Below, one piece after another: positions 24,796 to 35,948 of a stretch of 64,000 nt of DNA. Position 1 is the stretch's first letter, and each line of letters opens with the position of its first letter. The position numbers and the translations under genes are program-made. Origin of the DNA: Typhlomys cinereus (lineage: Eukaryota > Chordata > Mammalia > Rodentia > Platacanthomyidae); the NCBI GenBank assembly GCA_023101885.1, contig JALPQD010000406.1:434001-498000 (forward strand), read 5' to 3'. The notes below the pieces were generated by a model. That model had not been told where the DNA came from and ran no database searches. It saw only the letters and a program-made list of their open reading frames with translations.

Positions 24796-25876
24796 TTTTT
24801 GTAAAAGCATGTACTAGACATTAGTATACTTTTTTATACATTTTTATTATTATTTCAGCTCATACAAACTTAATAGGTACACAGTTCCCTCTCTCCCTCC
24901 TCCTCCCCCCCCCAACCCGCTGGTCCCCTTCCCCTCACCCCTCCCTCCCCATCCCCCAGTGCCTCCCGCCCCAATTCCCAGAGAGTCCTTTCTTGTGCAT
25001 GCCTGACACTCCTCTGGGCCCTCCTCTCCGATGAAGTACCAGGACCCAGTAGCATTTCCCTGAACACTTTCCCACGTTCCCCTTAAGCATAGGAACACTA
25101 TTGTGGCTGCCAATCCCTTGCCTCTAAGGATCTTGGTGCCTTTAGCAGATGCTAGACGTTGTGAGGTCAATAGTGTGTTGGACATTGCGCAGGGCATGCA
25201 ATGTCCTATTATGATTGCTTCGGCCCTAACTTGTGTGGAGTATCTTGCAAATCATTGCTCCTCCCATCCTTTTGCTCTTACACTCTTACCGCCCCCTCTT
25301 CTGCAAAGTTCCCTGAGCTTCAGGATAGGGAGAGATTAGTCTGGCCTAGTTCTAGGTGGTTGATATAGAGTCTCTGAAGTTCTGGATTGTGGTTTGTTGA
25401 TTTTCTTTTGCAGTTTTGCTGCTCCTGCAATGCCCTTCACTCCATCCTGCTGGGCACTGTATGTCACCCCCTGGCCAGAGACAAAAAGCTGTTAAACTGG
25501 AGTCTTATTATAAGAGCACATTCAAGGGTAGATGTAATAAAAGTAGGAAACCTCAGTGAGGGAGAGGTCAATCACCCATTTGCAAAATGGTTACTTTTTA
25601 TCTGCCACACTATATGCCCTCCCCTTCTGGTGAGATCATACCCCCTTAGTTGTAAATGATCAGGAATGAACATCTGTGATCTTAACCAGGTGTCACATTA
25701 CTTACTTGCAGTCCTTGATGGAGGCCTATTTTCTCTACTGTAACATGGTCACTTCTCTCCTTGTTTCTGGTGTGGCCCTCCAACCCCATCCCTCCTGTTC
25801 ATAATCCTTGCAATTACTGTAGGTAATACATAGTTTTACCTATGAGTGTCTCTAGGTGGGCTGGGTGGGTTTGGTA

Positions 25877-26130
25877 CTAGGAGCCACCTATTAGGGAGCG
25901 CTTAGTTTTCTGGGTCTGGGATAATTCAATTAATATAATTGTTTGCAGAATTTCTGACCAGCCTTTTACTTTTAGAATGTGCCTGTCTTTTTGTGGTGAG
26001 ATGTGTTTCCTGAAAGCAGCAGATGGATGGGTTTTAATTTCTAATCCATGTTTGTAATCTGTGTCTCTTGATTGGTAAGTTAATTCCACTGACATTTAGT
26101 GTTATAATGGAGAAATTACTTTTAATTTCT
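25877..26130 (-). pseudogene. LINE-1 ORF2 remnant: N-terminus joined to C-terminus
   Basis: The endonuclease N-terminal segment (about the first 70 residues, ending KGWSEILQ) is directly continuous with the last about 24 residues (IELSQTQK...IGGS). Comparison with the plus-strand L1 places the breakpoints at the equivalents of about 47,040 and 50,563, so roughly 3.5 kb is absent. The joined bases share only AA, and the missing interval does not begin with GT at any alignment of the joint, so a simple deletion or template jump fits better than splicing. Confidence 0.75.
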
Positions 26131-26199
26131 GACTTTTTTGTGTTTAATGGCTTTCATATTTTTTATTTTATACTTCATATTTCATATTTTATATTTAAC

Positions 26200-27700
26200 T
26201 TCTGTCTTCCTGGATATGCTTTTCTTTTCTTCAAGCTTGAGTTTCTTTTCTAGCATTTTTTTGAAGGCCTGGTTTGGTGATCATGTAAGCTTTCAAGTTG
26301 TCTTTATGGTGGTAAATTTTTCTTTCAGCCTCAATCATGACTGATAGTTTTGCTGGGTATATTAGCATGGATTGACATTTGTGCTTATTCAATACTTGAG
26401 GTACATCTCTCCATGTTCTTCTGGCTTTTAATGCTTTCATTGAAAAATTAGTTTTTTATTTTATAGTTTTAACTTTAAAAGTGACTTGTATTTTTTTTCT
26501 CTTGAAGCTCTCAGTACATTCTCTTTGTCTTGTATATATTGTTTTCCTAATATTTCCCTTGGGGAGTTTACATTTTGATCACATCTATTTGAGGTGTGGA
26601 ATGCCTCTTTTATTTGAATGGGACGCTCTTTCTTCAGATTTGCAAAAATTTCCTTTTCTTTTTTTAAGGTTTTTTTTTTTTTATTTCCACTCATACAAAC
26701 TTAACAGGTACACAGGTCCCCTCTCTCCCTCCAACCTCCCACCGCCCTATTCCCCCCTCCTGACTTCTTCCCCTTCCTCCAGTGCCTCCTGCTCCCATCT
26801 CGGGAGCATCCTTTAATGTGCATGCCAAACTCTTCTCGGGGTCCTCCTCTCTGATGAGGTGCAAAGACCCAGTGGCATTTCCCAGAACCCTCTCCTGTGT
26901 TCCCCTTAAGCATAGGAACACTACTGTGGCTGTCAATCCCTTGCCTCCAAGGATCCTAGTACCTTTAGCAAATGCTAGACTTTGTGGGGTCAATAGTGTG
27001 TTGGCAATTGCGCAAGGCATGCAAAGTCCAATTATGATTGCTTTGGCCTAACTTGTGTGGAGTATCTTGCATATCATTACTCCTCCAATCCTCCTCCTTA
27101 CAATCTTACTGTAAAAATTTCCTTTATGATAATTTGACATTTTTATTTGGTTGTAATATTTTGGGATTCTTGTTCTGGTATTCCATGCATGCACATGTTA
27201 GGCTTTTTCAAGGTGTCCCATAATTCTTGAATATTCCTTTCAAGTATCTTTTTGTCTTTAACAACCTTTTCAGTTTAACTGGTTATATGTTCCATTTTGT
27301 CTCAAGATTTGACATTCTGTTTTCTGGTTTATTATTTCTCATGTAAGACTGTTTTATATTCTGGGTGGAAGGTAGCTTGTCTTTTAATTGGCGTTTAAAT
27401 TCTGTTTGAGATTGCTTTAACTGCTTTATGCCTACTTTTGTTTCTTCTACTGTTTTTCTCATCTCCAAGTGCCTGTTGTTGTACTGTTCAAAATGGTTGA
27501 TGTGTTATTTAACACCTCCCAGATTTCCTCTTTCATTGTTTTGATCATAGTAAAGATCAGGCCTTTAAAATCATTGTCTTGGGTATAGCTTTATGACTAC
27601 TTTCTGTGAGTTTGTTCTAGTTGGATTCCATCATTATGGGATTGATTCTTTTTCCAGGAGATTTTGTCTTGTGACACTGTAACCTGGGCATTTTTGTGTT
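26200..27700 (-). pseudogene. LINE-1 ORF1 remnant, split by an L1 insertion
   Basis: ORF1 would encode the RNA-binding trimeric chaperone of the L1 particle. On the minus strand a 77-codon frame (26,461-26,694) keeps KERPIQIKEAFHTSNR and LRASREKKYKS, motifs of the C-terminal half, and 27,283-27,468 keeps a coiled-coil-like stretch (EETKVGIKQLKQSQTEFKRQ). A 0.45-kb L1 3' end separates the two parts. Stops and frameshifts elsewhere make it a pseudogene. Confidence 0.75.
26658..27112 (-). mobile_element. 5'-truncated LINE-1 inserted in the ORF1 above
   Basis: An L1 3' terminus (T-run at 26,665-26,682, reverse of TTTGTATGAGTGGAAAT, CCTCC-rich 3'UTR) ending near 27,112. It is flanked by the direct repeat AAAAATTTCCTTT at 26,644-26,656 and 27,113-27,125, a clean target-site duplication proving insertion after the host L1 landed. 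Confidence 0.88.
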
Positions 27701-28184
27701 ATCTCTTATATCCTTCTTTTTGTTTTTGTGTGTTTTTGGTTGAATTGAATTAGACAGTATTACTACACTTAAACAGTTATTTCTAGTGTTCACCTTGGAG
27801 TTGAGTATGCCTGTTTGGTATTGGTTTTATTTCCTAGATGAGGCTATTGGACTACTAGTACATCAATTAAAGCAGGTTTAGTAGACAAGAATTGAAGATT
27901 AGCATGATAGTTCACTTTTTAGGTTTATTTACTTGGTGACATATGAGGATGAATGGTATAGTCCCTGAAGTTGTATGGGTTTTTGGGTGGCTTTTATATG
28001 GAAATGTTAAGCTATAGTGACTAATAATTGAGAGGAACAAGATGGTAAGGGTAAGGGTAAGGTTTACTTATCATACAGATGGCTGTGAAGATTCTCTCCT
28101 GTATGATGGAATAAGTTTAGAAGACCACAGATGAATGGTGTTGGTTCCCTATCCCTTTGCTTGGGTTTTCTCTGGACTCTGCTG

Positions 28185-28430
28185 ATTTCTGAGGAGCAGG
28201 GTATCTGCTCTGGTCCAGGTCCTGGGCAGAAAGCAGAGTGGCTAGTGTGATGTACAGATCACCTGGGACCTGGGGAGTGACCTAGGGGGATTCCCCAGTG
28301 CCAGAAATGCAGGTTGGCTACTAGTGGGGCAGGCAGATGACCTGCAGCTTAGCTAAGGAGCAGGGAGTCTGCCCTGGTCTGGTCAGGTCCAGGACAGAAA
28401 GGATTTTTAGTTATATATTTCCGAATTTGT
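28185..28430 (-). promoter_or_regulatory. L1 5'UTR monomers, 164-bp type
   Basis: The motif GAGGAGCAGGGTATCTGC at 28,191 recurs as AAGGAGCAGGGAGTCTGC at 28,355, followed in both by CTGGTC and CAGGTCC blocks, giving a period of 164 bp. The tract is far more GC-rich than its surroundings and lies at the 5' end of the minus-strand L1. In mouse such tandem monomers serve as the internal L1 promoter; that role is inferred here. It does not resemble the 217-bp monomers at 44.8 kb. Confidence 0.6.
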
Positions 28431-28491
28431 AGAATTTGTGTAATTTTTGTTTAATTCTTTCTATTTCTTAATTTAAATCAATGGTTGGTCT

Positions 28492-28501
28492 TGTTTGTTT
28501 T

Positions 28502-28533
<32 letters not shown>

Positions 28534-28535
28534 TT
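28492..28535. repeat. Poly-T / TTTTC tract
   Basis: About 44 bases of T with a few C. It may be the A-tail of the minus-strand B1 relic immediately to its right. Confidence 0.75.
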
Positions 28536-28539
28536 GCAA

Positions 28540-28690
28540 CTTATCTCAACATTTATTATTCACCTTTTGAGACAGAATTTCATGTAGCCTAGCCTGACCT
28601 TGAACAGGAGAAAGACTTTGAACTTCCATCTACTTTCCTCCATTTCCCAAGGGCTGAAATTAGAGGCATCCAGTTTTATTCCTGGGAAAA
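28540..28690 (-). mobile_element. Diverged B1-type SINE
   Basis: Reverse B1 landmarks in order: TTTTGAGACAGAATTTCATG, TAGCCTAGCCTGACCTTGAA, then GGGCTGAAATTAGAGGCAT. The T-tract on its left matches the expected A-tail. Confidence 0.6.
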
Positions 28691-28854
28691 TTTTCAGGGC
28701 TTTTATCTTACTAAGCAAGTATTAAGGCATATTCCCAGTCCTGAACTTCACTTTCAACAGCTGTAACAATGTAAAAACTATGTAAATAGTTACAATGCAT
28801 TGATTAAAGAATAATGGCAAGGAACAAAAGAATAGTGTTTAGAACAGAGGCATT

Positions 28855-28980
28855 TTTTTTTTCTGCCTTACCCAGAACTCACCATGTAGCCCAAGCTGGC
28901 CCTAAATTACTAGTGCTAGCAATACTCTTTCCTCAGCTTCCTGAGTGCTAAAGTAAGATTCTAGTTTTTTTTTTCGTTGC
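28855..28980 (-). mobile_element. Diverged B1-type SINE
   Basis: The reverse B1 motif CATGTAGCCCAAGCTGGCCC is followed by CCTCAGCTTCCTGAGTGCTA. T-runs lie on both sides. It is old, with most CpGs lost. Confidence 0.65.
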
Positions 28981-29159
28981 ATAATCAGTTTTAATTTTTG
29001 CAATGTTAGGTACACCTGAAGTACTTTCTATAATGTAGGATTTGATAAAAATGGAGTGTGACACTATTGTTCCAATAATATCTTAGCTAGAATACGAGCA
29101 TAAAAACTTTTATTTTGAATGAAAATTAAAAGTCATGTTTTATGAAACGTGTGTTTTCA

Positions 29160-29500
29160 ATTTTTTTCATTTTTATTTTTTTCTACTTTTACAAACATAC
29201 TGAGCATTCATCCTAGCTTCCTTCCTTTCCTCCCCTTTCCTCCCATATACTCCCTTCTTTCACCACTCCTTCTTACTATCCCCCACTCTTCTTCCTATAT
29301 GCTTATATAGACCTCAGATTTCTCTATTCCTGTGTGTCTCAGGCATCTGTGATATATCAAGTTACCTCTCTTCAGGCTACCCCATTGTTACGTACATTTT
29401 CCTTCTCTCATCAAGCTTTAGACCCATAGGTTTCCACTCTAAGTTTCCATTATATGGGCATAATAACAATTACCTATAGAGCATGTGTAATTTTAAGCTA
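29160..29500 (-). mobile_element. LINE-1 3' end, third 3'UTR type
   Basis: The reversed 3' terminus and pyrimidine-rich 3'UTR (CTTCCTTTCCTCCCC region at 29,215-29,290) share with 31,335-31,690 the order CAGGCATCTG/CAGGCCTCCC, TTACCTCTCTTC, CTTTAGACCCA, TTTCCA and TATGGGCATAATAA/TATGAGTATAATAA. This 3'UTR type differs from those of the younger L1s. Confidence 0.6.
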
Positions 29501-29694
29501 GTAATTAGAAATCTAATGGTTATCTTTATTCAATCAAACTCCAGAAAATAATTTATCTCATCATTTTTAAATTACTTAAAGACAACCCCACTTAAAAAGA
29601 AATGTTAAACTAAAAGTTATCATTCATATTGTGTTTCCAGAAATTTGAAGACAATGAATTTGAGGCCAATCTGTGCTGCAGTGTGTCAAGCTGT

Positions 29695-29735
29695 CAAACA
29701 AACAAACAAACAACAAAATAAACCACACACACACA
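29695..29735. repeat. (CAAA)n then (AC)n simple repeat
   Basis: A short CAAA/CAAC run followed by an ACACAC stretch. Possibly the tail of a SINE too decayed to identify. Confidence 0.6.
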
Positions 29736-29759
29736 CAATAACCAAAACAACTGCTATAG

Positions 29760-31325
29760 GAAGTGAAAACTAGTCAATCCAAAGTTGAATTTGTTATAGT
29801 GTTTTCTCAAAATAAAGCAAAAACTTAATATTAAGTATAACCCAGGTATACTATAGTAGCATGATCATTAGCATATTTACCATAACTATTCCAAGGGAAG
29901 TTGTGCTTTCATAATGATTGCAGCACAGTTCATAGCAGCTAAGTTAAGAATGTAGCTTAGGTATCCAAGAATGTTAGACTGGAGAAATAAAATGTGTTAC
30001 ACACACATACACACTCACACACATACAATGAAATACTTTTCTGCCATTAAAAAATGAAGTTTTTTCACAATGGAATGTATCAGAAAAAAATCCCATTTAC
30101 CAAAATACACAAGTTTCAGGAATACAAATGTTTTCTTTCATCTGTAGTTCTTACAGGTTATCATGCATTCATGTATGGTATGAAGATTCTTGTGCAATTG
30201 TCTAAAGAAAGAAAAGATATACTTGAGAGAAGGAAAGACAAGAAAGGGGGAACATGGAGGGGAAAATAGAGCCATTCTCAATATATACTTGCATTAAAAT
30301 TTTAAATATTCCATTAATTTATTTTAAAATTTTAAAAATTCCATTAATATTTTTGAAAAGTAAAACTGTTATAATGCTTTTGAAAAATGCTAATTTGTTT
30401 CTCTAGAGAGTTAATCTGATAAATTAATAGAGTAGTATTATTACACAATAAAATTGGTATTCATCTGTAGAAAGATACAGTATTCCTAGGGGAAGAACTT
30501 AAAAGTCTATCAGTTTTTAAAATTTAAGGAGATTACCACAAGAGTTTGTCATTGGTCCTGAAGTGAAAGGAAATGAAAGCTCCATTATCCAACTTTGCCT
30601 TTCCTCACTTTAATAATAGATAAAATGTTAAAGAAATCGTTATGTCAAAAACCTATGGCAAGTAAATTAATATAATCTTTCTCTAGTTATCAGCTGTCAG
30701 GTTTTCTAAAAACTTGTGATAATAGGATCCGTTTTTACAATTCATCCTAATAAAGATAACGATGTGCTTTAAAAGATGTAAAAAGTGAACCTCTTGGAAC
30801 AAAAAATAATTTTGATGATCAAAATACATTTTGGGATGAAAATTCATTATTAATGGAATATATGAGAATATGTATATGGTACACATACATGTTCAAGGAT
30901 GCATAATGTAAACAAATTAGTAGAAAATTTTCTTCATGTTTGCCCCAGAATTCCAATCTCTATGAAGATTTATACTGTTCTAATGTTATTACTTGTGAAT
31001 ATGTTATAAACTTGATTTAATCATTTCACAATTAGAGTAATAAACATATAATATGGATAAACTTGGTATATTGTATTATTTTATTTTACCTTTTTAGCAT
31101 TTTTATTTTCTTATATTAAATTTAATTCATAATTTTTACTATTCTGAGAATTATTACATTCTTTAAATTTGTATTTACATTACATCTAAGTTACATTACA
31201 AATTATATCAATTATTCTCACAGTCAATGTTTATCTATCTATATGATGGTGAAACCAACATTTGTGTAATCTGCATTCCTTGAAATTTCTTTTGTAATTT
31301 CTTATTACTTTCTTCTGTTTTTTAT
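29760..31325. other. Unannotated AT-rich DNA
   Basis: No gene or RNA recognised. There is a short CA run at 30,000-30,025. Open frames of about 70 codons (30,054-30,269 plus; 30,683-30,886 minus) lack family features. Confidence 0.4.
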
Positions 31326-31334
31326 ACATTTTTA

Positions 31335-32340
31335 TTATTATTTCTGCTCATTCTTCTGTTTTTACAATCATATTGAGTATTCATCCCAGCCTCCCTCTTT
31401 TCTTCCTCCTTCCCATCCCCTCTGTTCCCTTCACTATTCCCTTTCTCTCCATCTTACCTTTCTGCTGGCATGCCTCAGTGTATCTCAGTTTTCTCTCGGG
31501 TTTGTTTAGTAATATGGGGATTCAGGCCTCCCTAGTGTAGCGTTACCTCTCTTCCAGCTACCCTACTGATGTGGGCATTTCCCTTCACTCCTCCAGCTTT
31601 AGACCCAAAAGTTTCCAGTATGAGTTCCCTTTCTATGAGTATAATAATAGCTGCCTACAGAGCAGTTTGATGTACTGTTTTCCTACTTATAGGTTTATGT
31701 CTTCCCTATCAACCTATTTCCTTCCCTTTTTAAGGTTCTTGTTCTAGTGTGGTAGGGATGGCTACCATTCTTACAAGCAGGTCTTGAATCCAACTCAACC
31801 AATATTGGTTATCTCCTAGTTACTTGTGCCACTATTACAATGGTGGCTACTTGTTGCTATGGTGATCCATATTGTAATTTACAGATCTTATGCTGTAGAT
31901 GGGGCTTGTGATTATTTCTCACCCCCAGAAGCTTCTATAGTATTCCTTGGTACTGTATAAATTCCAACAAGGAAAAAGTCCTCAGACCAGTTCCAGCAGA
32001 TACACTTTTCCCATTTACTGTAATCAATTTATGTTGCATCTTCAGTAATAGGAGCTTACTGACAATTTTTGGAGATCATCCAAGAGCCATGCACAAACCT
32101 ATAATGTTTGGGGCCTTTAAGACCTCTTACCAACATTTTACCAAGAGGTCCCAATTCCTGTTACTTCTAGTATAATTTTTTCCCCCTGGTTTCTAAGAAA
32201 TTTCTCTTTCTGTCTGGAATTATTTTTGTCTCCTTGAGGAATTGTCTAGATTCATTATTACTGTAGTTCTGTGGCATTTCAGATTACACTTGCCTGTAGA
32301 GTCATGATTTTATAGATTTTGGGGGGAGTAGTTCTTGTCA
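31335..32340 (-). mobile_element. Rodent LINE-1 3'UTR, long copy of the third type
   Basis: The left part (31,335-31,700) is homologous to 29,160-29,500. Rightward it continues through a segment with GGCTACCATTCTTACAAGCA, AATCCAACTCAACCAATATT and GTTGCATCTTCAGTAATAGG, which I recognise as the long 3'UTR of an older rodent L1 group. The end is uncertain because the sequence grades into AT-rich DNA. Confidence 0.6.
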
Positions 32341-32349
32341 AATAATTCC

Positions 32350-33950
32350 CTTCAAGCTCATAAAGATGCCATCTATTTATTTAATAATTCAACATTTCTG
32401 GAGGTCATCTTTCAATTTTATTTTTCTTCTTCTAAAAGTGGCATGCCATTTTTACTGCCTGGGTCTTAGTTCTTGCTTGTCATTTTTCACTATGCTTCTC
32501 ATATTTGTACAGATTCTTCATTTTCTTGAGTCATTCTTGAATTGTTAAATTTTTCATTGATGTTCTCTTTAGTTATTTTCTCTGCATCTCTCAATGTCCT
32601 GTATAAACACTTTCCTTTCATACTGCCTTCCATACATACATTCCCACTTTCCTTTCTGTCTTTGTCTTTCTTTCTCCCCTAAGATTTCATTACAAATAAA
32701 CTATGTAATTTCACTCTGTCCCATTATCTCCATTTCCAACTCATCTTTTCTAATTATATCTCGAGGTTATTTGTGTTTTTGTCTGGTGATTTACATAGTA
32801 ATTCATGCTTTCTTTTTGTAAATTTTTTACTGTAAAATTGATATACTGGGGACTTCAAATAATTTTATTTTCTTCTCCTATGGCTTGCATTTGGGTATTT
32901 TTTGCCTATTTAAATTATGTTTTGTTATTGAGCATCTTAACAAGTTTTCTTTTTTAAGATTAAGCTAGTAAATTCATTTTTTTATTATTTTTGTTTTTCT
33001 CCTCTTCTTCCTCTCTCCCTTCTTCTCTCCCTTCCTTCTTCCCTTTTTACTTTCCTTCCTTTATTCCAACCTAACAGTTCCCTTGTTTGAGAAAAGATTG
33101 CTTTTACTGCTATGCTTTATTCCTTGATTTTCATAGTTTTGGTGATTTGGGTTATATCTAGCTTTGTCACATACAATACCACAGGGAGACAGTATGACAA
33201 ATCATCTTAATCTACTTTGGGACCATCTGACTAAACTGTGGAGTCTATTTTGTGTAAATAGCTATGCTCTTGTTGACCAGCAGCATACAGTTTTAATGCT
33301 TCTCACAGAGAGACTAGGTATGCTGTAATTCGGATCTGCATGTCAACTGTGCTATGATTATGAGGCCTCAAGACTTTACTGTTACAAAAGTCTTAAAGAG
33401 AAATAGAAGATATCTTTTTCTATATTGATAATTATAAAAACCATTTTTCAAGCACATTACTGAGATTCTTTGTCCTTCCCTCCCTTTTTATCTGAAAAAA
33501 AGGACTGAAGAAACTTGCTGTTGTGATATAATTGGTGAAACTTCTCTAACTTTTATTGTCAGGATATCATTGGTGAAACGTCTGTGTAACTATTTTTAAT
33601 CTTAAAATTGGCCTTTTTCAAGAGTGACATATCTTTTCAGGTAAATATATTTTCTTTTTTTCTGGCAAATGGATTTCAGTACATTAATGAAAAATACTTT
33701 TTTAAGTTAGAATTCTAATGGTCTTTTAAATTGTTCTTTTAAATTTATTTATTTACAATTTAACTACAGATATTTTAAGGAAGATTGAGTTGTCGACTTT
33801 GAAAGATAAGATGTTTAAATGTTTATCTATTATCAAAAATATAATTCAATTAGCCTCATTCACAAGTAACTGTAAAGTAATTTTAATAGAGAACCGATCA
33901 TAATTTTGTAATTTTTTTATAAATATGCAAATATACTAAAAATGTTAATC
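32350..33950. other. Unannotated AT-rich DNA with pyrimidine tract
   Basis: A CTCC/TTCC-rich tract at 32,995-33,065 could be another reversed L1 3'UTR, but no terminus or coding tail can be matched. Otherwise nothing is recognised. Confidence 0.4.
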
Positions 33951-33954
33951 ATTA

Positions 33955-34560
33955 TCTCCCACCCTACCCATCTCCCAGTGCCTGTCCCTTCTGCCTCCCA
34001 TCCCCTGGAGCATCCTTTTGTGTGAACACCAAACCTCCCTCTGAGTCCTCCACCTAGTGAGGGTTCAGGATTCAGTGGCATAGGCTGGAGCCCCTTCTTG
34101 GGTACCCCTTTAGTATGGGAGCTCTATTATAACTGTTCAATACTTTGCCTCTAAGGATCCTACTGCCTGGAGCTATCTCCCCTGTGATCCATGCTAGACT
34201 TTGGGGAAGGGTTGACATGTCAGCCATGAAGAGGTCGGGAAATGTCCAATTCTGGCTGCTGTAGTCCTAATATCATTGGTCCTTCCCATCTTTAGGCTTT
34301 GACGATCTTGCCACCCCCTCTTCTGCAAGGTTCCCTGAGCTTTAGGATGGGGAGAGATTTGGCTGGTCTGTTTCTAGATGATTAACGTAGGGTCTTTGGT
34401 GATCTAAATTATGGTATGACTGCATCCTGTTATTAAAGGTCATCTCCTAACTAAAGATAAAAGGCTGTTTAAATGAAGATCTTAATTATAAGAGGAGACT
34501 CAAAGATAGTTGGAAGAATAGGAGTAGGAAACAACAGTGGAGGGGTGGGGCAGTGCCCGT
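33955..34560 (-). mobile_element. LINE-1 3'UTR fragment
   Basis: Its reversed 3'UTR aligns by eye with 4,600-5,240 and 23,300-23,940: GAGTCCTCCACCT, AGGATCCTACTGCC, CTGTGATCCATGCTAGACTT and AAAGATAAAAGGCTGTTTAA occur in the same order. The extreme 3' terminus is missing (begins about 33,955) and the other end stops near 34,560. Confidence 0.8.
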
Positions 34561-34825
34561 TCATTTTTTTAAAACAGCATACATTATTTTCATAGAATAA
34601 AAGGATACATGTATTTAAATAACTTATTAAGAATAATTAAGTAGTTATCACCAAAGAAATATCATTTCCATGAGTTCAAAAGCTTCTTGAAAGCCATCTT
34701 ATCCCTATAACTTCATACATCTAAAACTAAATTTTAAATATAGGAAATGACTAAAAAGGACAATATAATGAAAATACCAACTATGAGATACTTTTAATAC
34801 TACTTTTTTAGAACGAAGAATTATT

Positions 34826-34892
34826 TTTTTATTATTATTATTATTTCCGCTCATACAAACTTAACAGGTACACCGGTCCTCTCCCTCCTTCC
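34826..34892 (-). mobile_element. Tiny LINE-1 3' terminus, severely 5'-truncated
   Basis: Only about 65 bases remain: the T-rich tail, then the reverse of the family terminus (CGCTCATACAAACTTAACAG) and the start of the purine tract. It shows the extreme truncation common in target-primed reverse transcription. Confidence 0.8.
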
Positions 34893-34899
34893 TTTTAAT

Positions 34900-35675
34900 A
34901 CTAATTTTAACAAGACAATCATCCCCTCTCTTCTTTGGGTTCTAATTGTTTGAACCCATTACTTTCAAGAATATTTCTCTTGTTTTTGATGATGACACTT
35001 CACAAGTTCCACAATTAAATGGCTGACACTGACTTTTAAAATCTTGAATCACGTGGAAATCACTTCAAATACAGCTAGTATAATTTCTCAAAATCATGAA
35101 TATTAAACAATTTGATCCAGCATTATTTTCAGTTTGGAAATGTGGGAATAGGCTTATGCTTCAAAGCCATAACTGTGGCTTACTTATCCTCTTAAAAGTG
35201 ACTTTTATTTAAAATAGCTATGATCGCATTTTTCATGTAGCATTGTAGTATTTAGTTACCTGAAATAGAATATGAGGGTTCTTTTTCCTCTGTCTTCATT
35301 GATCACTGGATTATTGATAGACAGTTAGGAAGAGACAAATGTTAAGGAATTAGTTTATTTAATTGTAGACATGATATGAGTAAAACACTTAAAACTCCAG
35401 CACTCCAGAAATTCAATTATCTCACAGTCAGTATGTTGAAACCTATGAGGTTAAAGACCACAGGCTGGAATCAGATGCCAGATTTCTGCTATAGTTTCAA
35501 AACATAATAATTTCTTTGGAAAACTTCAGTCTTGATTCTATGGGCCATCCTTTAACTTTAAGAATTCCACTCACTTTAAGTAGGGTAACATTCTTTAATC
35601 ATTTTATCTTAATGATAAATGTAAGTAAAATCTGCTAAACTTCACAGTTACAAATTCAACTAAAATTTGAAAAAA
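34900..35675. other. Unannotated AT-rich DNA
   Basis: No gene, RNA or repeat recognised. Confidence 0.4.
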
Positions 35676-35680
35676 ATCGG

Positions 35681-35909
35681 GCTGAAGAGAGGGCTCAGGG
35701 ACTAAGACTGCTTCACAAACAGAAGGTCCTGAGTTCAGATACTGAGTCCCAACTAAACAGGTCACTTAGAAGCAGTGGTGGCCTGTACTTTAGACTCTGT
35801 TGGGTAGAACCTGGGAAAGCACAGAGGTAAGCAAAAAAGAGGTAGAAGCCATCCAGGATGATTCCTGAAGCTATCCTTGGTCCTCCACAAAGACACACAG
35901 TACACTCTG

Positions 35910-35942
<33 letters not shown>
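35681..35942 (+). mobile_element. Older, diverged copy of the young SINE family
   Basis: The head GGGCTGAAGAGAGGGCTCAG and B-box-like GAGTTCAGATAC are followed by a recognisable but CpG-depleted body (GGCCTGTACTTTAGACTCTG, GAGGTAGAAGCCATCCAGG) and a (CA)n tail at 35,912-35,940. It has the same order of blocks as the young copies with many substitutions, so it records an earlier wave of the family. Confidence 0.75.

Positions 35943-35944
<2 letters not shown>

Positions 35945-35948
<4 letters not shown>

Larger units (their letters stand above)
24838..28430 (-). mobile_element. LINE-1 with collapsed ORF2, 5'UTR retained
   Basis: Minus strand, from the 5' end: 5'UTR with two GC-rich monomer units (28,430 to about 28,190), unique 5'UTR (to about 27,740), ORF1 (about 27,700-26,200, split by another L1 at 26,658-27,112), the ORF2 start (26,130-25,946), an abrupt jump to the ORF2 last codons (25,945-25,880), then the 3'UTR and terminus at 24,840. 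A minus open frame at 25,877-26,095 reads KDRHILKVKGWSEILQ followed at once by TIILIELSQTQK. All of the reverse transcriptase is missing. The element cannot be autonomous. Confidence 0.8.

Noticed and set aside
28040..28062. GGTAAGGGTAAGGGTAAGG as an interstitial telomeric repeat
   Set aside because: Three units of TAAGGG do not match the vertebrate telomere unit TTAGGG and lie in an L1 5'UTR.
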